Below, in pieces: positions 58,244 through 64,000 of a DNA stretch of 64,000 bases. The stretch is from Gordonia hydrophobica NBRC 16057. Lineage in GTDB: Bacteria; Actinomycetota; Actinomycetes; Mycobacteriales; Mycobacteriaceae. The position numbers and the translations under genes were made by a program. The notes beneath the pieces are model-generated. The model did not search any database and was not told where the DNA came from. It saw only the letters and a list, made by a program, of their open reading frames with translations. The stretch lies in contig NZ_BCWU01000004.1 in assembly GCF_001592365.1 (NCBI RefSeq), forward strand, positions 62,001 to 126,000. Direction: 5' to 3'. Every line of letters starts with the position of its first letter. The first letter of the stretch is position 1.

Positions 58244-59461
58244 TCACGCCCGCCAGCGGAGTACTTCCAGTGCTGCGGCGACCGCCACCGCGTGCTTCTC
58301 CAGCGGTTTCGGCAGCAGTTCTTCGGCGCGTGCGATGTGCCGCACGACGGTGTTCCGGTGCGTGTACAGCTTCCCTGCCGCGGCGCTCGCGTTGCAGCCG
58401 GATGCGAACCACACCCGCACGGACTCGTGGAGCGCAGCGTCGGCCGTCGCGAAGTCGCCGAGAGTGTGGGCGACGAAGTCGTCCAGCCGAGTCAGATCAT
58501 CGGTCATCGCCGACACCAGCGTCACGTCGTCGTAGCGGACGACGCGCGCTGACGAGCCGAGACGAGTCACCAACCGGCGGGCCTCGAGTGCTTGGAAATG
58601 GCTGCGCCGGAAGCCTTCCCGCCCCAGTCCGGAGCCGCCGGCAGCAACCCTCACGTGCGGATGCGCGGCGAGTGCGGGCTCCACGACCACCGTCGCGACA
58701 GGCAGCCACACCCACAGTTCTGCGGTGCCCGCCACCACGGTGAGCCGTCGCTCGGCGTGCGAATCGCTCATGATCGACTCACAGGCCTCCTCCACGTCGT
58801 CGGTGCCCAATCCGGCATCGGCGGACACGATCAAGGCCGTCTGCGGACCCTCGATCGAGTACCGCAGTTGCAGTTCGGCCCGGGCGGGGGCGATCGGCGC
58901 TCCCTCGAGGAGCAGGGCGACGGCGGCACGTCGTTGAGCGTGCGTGTCACCGGCGAGTTCGGCTCGCGCGACGTCGATCTGGCGCGCGAGTTCGGCCACT
59001 GTGTCGTCGATGAAGGTTGCGATGGACGTCGAGGTGATCTCCAGCAGTTCGCGGAGCAGCGGCGGATCCTGCGTCAACGAGAAGCAGACCTGCATCCAGA
59101 TCTGCCATGCGGCGTTCTGTGCGGTCCGGAACGAATCGAGTGCGCCCGAGTCGAACCCCCGACGCACCAGGTCGCGGATGAAGAACGCCGTCTCCTCGGT
59201 CATGTTCACCGAGACGCGTGCTCCGGGCTCGGTCAGATTGCTCTGCGCCCAGTGCCGCAAGTTGCCCTCATTGATGCGGAGTGCGATCTCTCGCAAATCC
59301 GCGTCGACGACCACACCCTCCATCCCAGCCGGGTGCATGGCCGCGTCGTTCATCTCCGCGAGCCATTGCGGTGCGGCGTCGAGCACGGCCTCCACGCCGG
59401 ACCGGATCAACGCCGCTACGGCATCCGTGGGGGTGCGTAACGGGACATGCCGTGAAGCCAT
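58244..59461 (-). CDS. PucR/CdaR-type transcriptional regulator
   Basis: 405 residues. N-terminal helical region of the kind found in CdaR-type sugar-diacid or polyketide regulators, then a GGDEF-like central segment and a C-terminal helix-turn-helix (ASAAAGKLYTHRNTVVRHIARAEELL). Divergent from the Baeyer-Villiger monooxygenase with 118 bp between starts and two inverted repeats in that space, so it probably controls that gene. Effector unknown. Confidence 0.83.
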   Translation of the reverse strand: MASRHVPLRTPTDAVAALIRSGVEAVLDAAPQWLAEMNDAAMHPAGMEGVVVDADLREIALRINEGNLRHWAQSNLTEPGARVSVNMTEETAFFIRDLVRRGFDSGALDSFRTAQNAAWQIWMQVCFSLTQDPPLLRELLEITSTSIATFIDDTVAELARQIDVARAELAGDTHAQRRAAVALLLEGAPIAPARAELQLRYSIEGPQTALIVSADAGLGTDDVEEACESIMSDSHAERRLTVVAGTAELWVWLPVATVVVEPALAAHPHVRVAAGGSGLGREGFRRSHFQALEARRLVTRLGSSARVVRYDDVTLVSAMTDDLTRLDDFVAHTLGDFATADAALHESVRVWFASGCNASAAAGKLYTHRNTVVRHIARAEELLPKPLEKHAVAVAAALEVLRWRA

Positions 59462-59484
59462 GTGGTTGATTATGCACCCAAATT

Positions 59485-59542
59485 ACCAGTCTTCTGGTTT
59501 GATTTACACTTGCAATTCGCCAACGATGACAACGATCATTGG
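59485..59542. promoter_or_regulatory. Promoter and two inverted repeats upstream of the EthA-like gene
   Basis: ACCAG-TCTT-CTGGT (59485-59498) is a perfect inverted repeat just before a TACACT -10 box (59505-59510). CCAACGAT-N7-ATCATTGG (59520-59542) is an imperfect repeat at the predicted start of transcription. Both are candidate operators for the divergent PucR-type protein. An ATG at 59526 also lies here. Confidence 0.5.
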
Positions 59543-59579
59543 TAGTGAAGCACCAGCCCTTCGGACGAACGGAAACTCC

Positions 59580-61121
59580 ATGAACCCCGAACCGACCGCC
59601 ACCGCACTGATCCAGGACAGTCAGCCGCTCGACGTCGTCATCCTCGGCGCAGGCATCTCCGGCATCGGCGCCGCGCACTACCTGACGGTCGAGCACCCCG
59701 GGCGTCGGTTCGCGATCCTCGAGTCGCGCGCCGACCTCGGCGGCACCTGGGATCTGTTCCGCTACCCCGGCATCCGCTCCGACTCCGATCTGCACACCTT
59801 CGGCTACGAGTTCAAGCCGTGGATGGATCCGCAGGCGATCGCCGACGCCCCACGCATCCTCGACTACCTGCGCGAAGCCGTGGCCGACGACGCGCTCGAA
59901 TCGAAGATCGCCTTCAACCGTCGCGCGGTGGCCGCAGACTGGTCCGACGAGCAACAGCTGTGGACGCTGACGGTGCGACACACCGACACCGGTGAAACCT
60001 CGCAGGTCACCGCGCGCTGGGTGTTCGCGGGTACCGGCTACTACAACTACGACGAGGGCTTCACCCCCGAGTTCGCCGGCCGAGACGACTTCACCGGACA
60101 GATCATCCACCCCCAGCACTGGCCCGAAGACCTCGACTACCGGGGCAAGAAGGTCATCGTCATCGGCTCCGGCGCCACCGCGGTCACGCTGGTCCCGTCG
60201 ATGGCCGGCGACGCCGAACACGTCACGATGCTGCAGCGCACGCCCACCTATGTGATCCCGTTGCCGCGCGAGGACGCGATCGCCAACGCCATGAAGAAGG
60301 TGCTCGGCGCCGAACGCGGTTTCGCGCTGAGTCGGCAGAAGAACATCTGGCAGCAGCGCTTCTTCTACAACTTCTGCCAGCGTTACCCGAAGCTCGCCCG
60401 CACGGTCATCCGTCGGACCAACGCCGCACTGCTCCCCCGCGACTTCGACCTCGACACCCACTTCAACCCGCCGTACAACCCGTGGGATCAGCGACTGTGC
60501 GTGGTCCCGGACGGTGACCTGTTCAAGGCATTGAAGAAGGGAACTGCATCGATCGAGACCGGTCGGATCAAGCGGTTTGTGGCGAACGGCGTCGAACTCG
60601 AGGACGGCACCGTGCTGAACGCCGACATCGTCGTCACCGCGACAGGCCTGAACCTGCAACTGTTCGGCGGTCTGGAACTGCATCGCAACGGGGTCGCCAT
60701 CGACCTCGCCGACACCGTCGCCTACCGCGGCGCGATGCTCTCCGGCGTGCCGAACTGGACGCTGGCGATCGGGTACACGAACTCCTCGTGGACCCTCAAG
60801 ATCGGCATGCTCTGCGAGTACCTGTGCCGCATGCTGACGCACATGGACGAGCACGGCTACGCCTCGGTCGAAGCCGTCCCGACCCCGGGGATGCCGACCC
60901 GTCCGCTGCTCGACTTCGGCGCCGGGTATGTCAAGCGCGCACTCGACCGGCTGCCGAAGCAGGGCACCGAGGCGCCGTGGACCATGACCATGGCCGTCGC
61001 CGCCGACGTGAAGCAGCTGCGCAACGGCGCGGTCGACGACCAGTTCCTCACCTACCGCACTGCCGACGTCTCATCCGCGGCATCGAACGGATCCGAGGAG
61101 CCGGAGTCCGTCGGCGCCTGA
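59580..61121 (+). CDS. EthA-like flavin-containing (Baeyer-Villiger) monooxygenase
   Basis: 513 residues. FAD motif VVILGAGISGIGAAH (residues 19-33), FRYPGIRSDSDLHTFGYEFKPW as in mycobacterial EthA, the Baeyer-Villiger fingerprint F-x-G-x3-H-x3-W-P at 171-182 (FTGQIIHPQHWP) and a second nucleotide motif VIVIGSGATAVTLV. Expected to insert oxygen next to ketones or oxidise thioamide-type sulfur with NADPH. ATG at 59580 has a weak GGAAA site; ATG at 59526 is an alternative. In M. tuberculosis ethA is controlled by a TetR protein, whereas here the divergent gene is PucR-type. Confidence 0.87.
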   Translation: MNPEPTATALIQDSQPLDVVILGAGISGIGAAHYLTVEHPGRRFAILESRADLGGTWDLFRYPGIRSDSDLHTFGYEFKPWMDPQAIADAPRILDYLREAVADDALESKIAFNRRAVAADWSDEQQLWTLTVRHTDTGETSQVTARWVFAGTGYYNYDEGFTPEFAGRDDFTGQIIHPQHWPEDLDYRGKKVIVIGSGATAVTLVPSMAGDAEHVTMLQRTPTYVIPLPREDAIANAMKKVLGAERGFALSRQKNIWQQRFFYNFCQRYPKLARTVIRRTNAALLPRDFDLDTHFNPPYNPWDQRLCVVPDGDLFKALKKGTASIETGRIKRFVANGVELEDGTVLNADIVVTATGLNLQLFGGLELHRNGVAIDLADTVAYRGAMLSGVPNWTLAIGYTNSSWTLKIGMLCEYLCRMLTHMDEHGYASVEAVPTPGMPTRPLLDFGAGYVKRALDRLPKQGTEAPWTMTMAVAADVKQLRNGAVDDQFLTYRTADVSSAASNGSEEPESVGA

Positions 61122-61171
61122 TCGACGACTGACGACGCCACCCCACGTTGGTGCCCGGTGGTTGGCGCCTC

Positions 61172-61223
61172 ACGTTGGTCGAGTGCTGCCTGCGAGCGGA
61201 GCGAGCACGCAGTCATCGAGACC
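61172..61223 (+). repeat. Intergenic inverted-repeat element, best-preserved copy
   Basis: Ends CGTTGGTCGAGTGCTGCC and TCATCGAGACC with the central palindrome-like GCGAGCGGAGCGAGC. GGTC-(T)CGA ends are inverted with respect to each other. Related copies lie at 9331-9380 and 9600-9634. The gap 61122-61324 otherwise shows only a run of eight G near 61260. Confidence 0.65.
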
Positions 61224-61324
61224 GTCGCACGCTGGAATCGCGGGCGATCCGCGGCCATCGGGGGGGGTGATCCCGGCACTGTCGCCGACGACCGCCCTTG
61301 CCCTCCGAGGGCGTGTCTTGTCTC

Positions 61325-62554
61325 CTACTGCGCCAGCAGTCCCTTCGCCACGTGGGTCACCTGGATCTCGTTCGAGCCCGCGTAGATCATGAGGGACTTC
61401 GCATCGCGCGCCAACTGCTCCACTCGGTACTCGGCCATGTAGCCGTTGCCGCCGAAGAGTTGAACCGCCTCCATCGCGACTTCCGTCGCGGCTCGCGACG
61501 AGTAGAGCTTCATCGCCGACGCCTGCGCCAGCGTCGGCGGCTTGCCCGCCTTCGACGCCTCCATCGCGACGAACAACATGTTCTGCACGTTCAGTCGGGC
61601 GATCTCCATTTCGGCCAGTTTCAGTTGAATCAGCTGGAACTTGGCGATCTCCTGCCCCCACAGGGTGCGCGTCTTCGCGTACTCGATCGACAGCCGCTGG
61701 CACTCGTTGATGATGCCGAGCGACAGCGCGGCAATGCCTATGCGCTCGGCGGTGAAGCCCGCCTTCGCACTGTCACCGCCACGCTTGTCCGAGCCGGTGT
61801 CCTCGGACTCGCCGAGGAGTCGATCCCTGCTCACCCGGACGTTGTCGAAGAAGAGTTCTCCCGTCGGCGAACTCATCATGCCCATCTTCTTGAACGGCTT
61901 GCCCTGCGTGAGCCCCTCCATGCCCTTGTCGAGGACGAAGGTCAGGACCTTGCGGTCGCGGATCGGGGTACCGTCACCCTCATCGAGCTTGGCGAAGACC
62001 ACCATCGTGTCGGCGTAAGGACCGTTGGTGATGAACGTCTTGTTGCCCTTGAGGATGTAGTCGTCGCCGTCGCGCCGCACCGTGGTCTTCATGCCGCCCA
62101 GCGCGTCAGAACCGCTGTCGGGTTCCGTGATCGCCCAGGCACCGACCTTCTCCATCGTCACCAATTCCGGAAGCCAGCGCTTCTTCTGTGCGAGCGTGCC
62201 GCGACTGCGAATCGTCGAGACGGTCAAGCCCATCGAGACGCCCATCGACGCGATGAGACCGAGGCTGACTCCGGCCATCTCCATGTTCAGGATCAGGAAC
62301 ATCGAGTTGGCGAGGCTGTTGGAACCGCCGCCCTTGGCGCGCTCGGCTCCGGACTCCTCCGCCGCGATCTCCTTCTGAAGACTCTCCGAGTTCATCGAGT
62401 CCATGCCGAAGGACTTCAGCATCTTTCGGAGGATGTCGTACGGCGGCAGCTCACCGGATTCGAGTGCATCGACGTTCGGCCGGACCTCCTTGTCGATGAA
62501 GCCGCGCACGGCGTCGCGGACCATCACATCTTCTTCAGACCACTCGAACATCAA
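61325..62554 (-). CDS. Acyl-CoA dehydrogenase family protein
   Basis: 409 residues. Contains AITEPDSGSDALGGMKTTVR (FAD/substrate loop), YILKGNKTFITNGPYADTMV, FDNVRVSRDRLLGE and the C-terminal QLFGGNGYMAEYRVEQLARD, YAGSNEIQ. The catalytic Glu position is replaced by Y-A-G-S-N (fadE25 here has Y-E-G-T-N), so the base may lie elsewhere, as in isovaleryl-CoA-type relatives. Substrate unknown. Confidence 0.88.
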   Translation of the reverse strand: MMFEWSEEDVMVRDAVRGFIDKEVRPNVDALESGELPPYDILRKMLKSFGMDSMNSESLQKEIAAEESGAERAKGGGSNSLANSMFLILNMEMAGVSLGLIASMGVSMGLTVSTIRSRGTLAQKKRWLPELVTMEKVGAWAITEPDSGSDALGGMKTTVRRDGDDYILKGNKTFITNGPYADTMVVFAKLDEGDGTPIRDRKVLTFVLDKGMEGLTQGKPFKKMGMMSSPTGELFFDNVRVSRDRLLGESEDTGSDKRGGDSAKAGFTAERIGIAALSLGIINECQRLSIEYAKTRTLWGQEIAKFQLIQLKLAEMEIARLNVQNMLFVAMEASKAGKPPTLAQASAMKLYSSRAATEVAMEAVQLFGGNGYMAEYRVEQLARDAKSLMIYAGSNEIQVTHVAKGLLAQ

Positions 62555-62626
62555 GCCTCCAAACTAGAACACGTTCCACTTGTGGTCTGACGCTACCCTG
62601 AGCAGTCGCACGCCGCGACACCCGCG

Positions 62627-63388
62627 TCACAACGGGAGGCCGTCACGTCGCGGCGACGCCGCCGCACAACGGATGTTCCACTCGCGATTGAGCCACATCT
62701 CAATCAGTTCCGCGGGAACCGCCGCCTCCTGCGCCCAACCGTGGATCAGCGCGTTGTATCGGATGTAGGTGCGCACCGAGTACTGCGAGACCGACGCGGA
62801 CACCAGCCACCCGTGCCACGTGAGGCTGCCCGCGGAGTCGTTGTCGAGCAGTTGCGGACGGTCGCCGCGGCCGCCGTGAATCGCCCAGCAGTACATCGAC
62901 ATCAGGGCGTGGCCGACGCCGGGTGCGGTCGGCCACCCGGACCAGTCGCGGTACGCGGCGGCGTCGAACAGGCCAGGCGGGCTCTGGCACGCGATCAACG
63001 CCTGTTCGATCGCAGCAAACCGACAATCGTCCAGCCCAGGCTCGGAGATGTCGACGAATCGGCGCGGCACACTGCGCAGACGATGGCCCGTCAACCACGC
63101 CGCGCAGTGGTAGAGCCGACTGAATTCGGGCTCTTCTCTCAGTTCGACGCCGTCGACCTCACACTCCAGGTCGCCGCGACGAATGAAGGCCTTGCCGGTC
63201 CACACCTGGGCTCCGTCCGCGCTCCGACCCGACACCTGGGCTGGAATCCGGTGCCGGGCCAGGCGGGTGTTCCACCAGTCCAGATCGACCCCCACCACAT
63301 CGTCGAGAACCATCTCCGAGTACGGCTGACTGCGGCACCACTCCACGCAGTCGGGCGGCACTCCCAGGTCAGCGTCTCGATCGTCCAT
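62627..63388 (-). CDS. Hypothetical protein
   Basis: About 253 residues, no signal peptide or membrane helix, rich in Trp and Cys for its size (PPDCVEWCRSQPYSEMVLDD, YCWAIHGGRGDRPQLLDND). ATG at 63388 is taken as start; an upstream ATG at 63421 is possible. Not recognised. Composition and codon use fit its neighbours, which supports a real gene. Confidence 0.65.
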   Translation of the reverse strand: MDDRDADLGVPPDCVEWCRSQPYSEMVLDDVVGVDLDWWNTRLARHRIPAQVSGRSADGAQVWTGKAFIRRGDLECEVDGVELREEPEFSRLYHCAAWLTGHRLRSVPRRFVDISEPGLDDCRFAAIEQALIACQSPPGLFDAAAYRDWSGWPTAPGVGHALMSMYCWAIHGGRGDRPQLLDNDSAGSLTWHGWLVSASVSQYSVRTYIRYNALIHGWAQEAAVPAELIEMWLNREWNIRCAAASPRRDGLPL

Positions 63389-63479
63389 GCACGCATGGTG
63401 GCACGAAGGTACGACATCCATCGGTCGTCGGTCACCGCCCTTGTCGTCGTCGACAATTTGTCAGACCCCATCACTAGAA

Positions 63480-63495
63480 TCGAACGTGAGTTCTA
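63480..63495 (+). promoter_or_regulatory. LexA (SOS) box upstream of the DUF222 gene
   Basis: TCGAACGTGAGTTCTA contains GAAC-N4-GTTC and matches the actinobacterial SOS consensus TCGAAC-N4-GTTCGA at all but two of the outer positions. It lies about 40 bp before the DUF222 start. It is nested in a larger inverted repeat, CTAGAA...TTCTAG. Confidence 0.75.
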
Positions 63496-63535
63496 GATCA
63501 GGGTTGTGTTGGTTTCGTTGACTGGGGAGGGTGTC

Positions 63536-64000
63536 ATGGCTGTGGCGACGATGGGTCCGGCAGGTCGGACGGGTGTGGTGGGTGCGTCGGTACAGGTCAC
63601 CGACGAGGCGATCGTGATGCGTGTGCCGCGGCCGGAGACGGTCGGCAAGCCGCAGTCCGACGACGCTGCGGCGTTGGTGTTCGCCGCGCACGCGGAGTCG
63701 GTCGGCGGACTCCTGCGGTGGTACCGGTATCAGGCCGTGTACGGGCTGCTCCGGACGCGGATGGCGCAGGCCGACGCCACCGGCGCCACCGACGTGTACA
63801 CGCGGGTGTACGACCCCCTGTGTCAGGTCGCCGCGTCGTATGCCACGGTCGCCGGGGTCCGGCAGTGCACCGCCGAACGGTTTGTCGAAGCCGCACAAGC
63901 CTGCTTCGAGCGCATCCCGACGGTCGGGCGGCTGCTGCGGGACGGGGTGATCACGGCGGCGTGGTTTCAGCGGGTGGTGGAGCAGACCGCCCTGGTCGAC
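63536..64000 (+). CDS. DUF222 / 13E12-repeat family protein, HNH-endonuclease type (3' part outside window)
   Basis: 155 residues visible. AALVFAAHAESVGGLLRWYR, RQCTAERFVEAAQACFERIP and VGRLLRDGVITAAWFQRVVE match the DUF222 domain that usually precedes a C-terminal HNH nuclease; the nuclease part is not in the window. ATG at 63536 follows GGGGAGGG. Members of this family are repeated in mycobacterial and related genomes, and several are LexA-controlled. The upstream SOS box fits that pattern. Confidence 0.85.
   Translation, partial: MAVATMGPAGRTGVVGASVQVTDEAIVMRVPRPETVGKPQSDDAAALVFAAHAESVGGLLRWYRYQAVYGLLRTRMAQADATGATDVYTRVYDPLCQVAASYATVAGVRQCTAERFVEAAQACFERIPTVGRLLRDGVITAAWFQRVVEQTALVD

Overview
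The window is about 64 kb of dense, high-GC actinobacterial chromosome. Gene content points to a mycolic-acid-bearing member of the Mycobacteriales: an LpqY-SugABC trehalose importer, SigE/RseA/HtrA/TatB, rhamnose and arabinogalactan-linker genes (rmlD, wbbL, manB, LCP ligase), the AccA3/AccD5/AccE5 acyl-CoA carboxylase set, a PapA-type acyltransferase and a DUF222/13E12 HNH gene. A Gordonia-like genus is my best guess, but no rRNA is present to test it. No tRNA, rRNA, CRISPR array, prophage or intact insertion sequence was seen.

Layout. (1) 1-13543 follows the M. tuberculosis order Rv1238 back to Rv1220c: sugC (cut by the window edge), sugB, sugA, lpqY, a YflT-like stress protein, a PRC/MgtE-N/CBS protein, a DUF1003 protein, a lytic transglycosylase, mrp, tatB, htrA, rseA, sigE and an O-methyltransferase. 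(2) 13567-39670 follows the Rv3264c-Rv3285 order: manB, wbbL, rmlD, LCP ligase, a TIGR03089 protein, fadE25, purE, purK, gtrA, a PH-domain protein, birA, accD5, accE5, maf, sseA, a SufE-like protein and accA3. Inserted among these are a TetR gene, a four-gene overlapping cassette (deazaflavin-type nitroreductase, dienelactone hydrolase, GNAT, nitronate monooxygenase), a two-component system, a lipoprotein zinc peptidase and a PapA-like acyltransferase. The two blocks are far apart in M. tuberculosis and meet here at a 26-bp palindrome (13548-13573). (3) 39773-48916 is accessory metabolism: a small unknown protein, an amino-acid permease, a MobA-like protein, metE behind a cobalamin riboswitch, a glutamate-synthase-like flavoprotein, a NUDIX hydrolase and an orphan prpD. 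(4) 48917-51314 holds the wreck of the prp regulator and a secreted PGRS-like glycine-rich protein. (5) 51315-64000 holds a PucR-putA-putP proline module, a PucR-type regulator divergent from an EthA-like Baeyer-Villiger monooxygenase, an acyl-CoA dehydrogenase, an unknown protein, and a DUF222/HNH gene under a LexA-type box, cut by the window edge.

Main themes are envelope stress, cell-wall polysaccharide precursors and acyl-CoA carboxylation. The points most worth following are the PGRS-type protein that carries a signal peptide instead of a PE domain next to a decayed propionate locus, the regulator swap beside the EthA-like enzyme, the strong unassigned palindromes at accD5 and fadE25, the dual start of sugA, and a dispersed intergenic inverted-repeat family (9331-9380, 9600-9634, 61172-61223).
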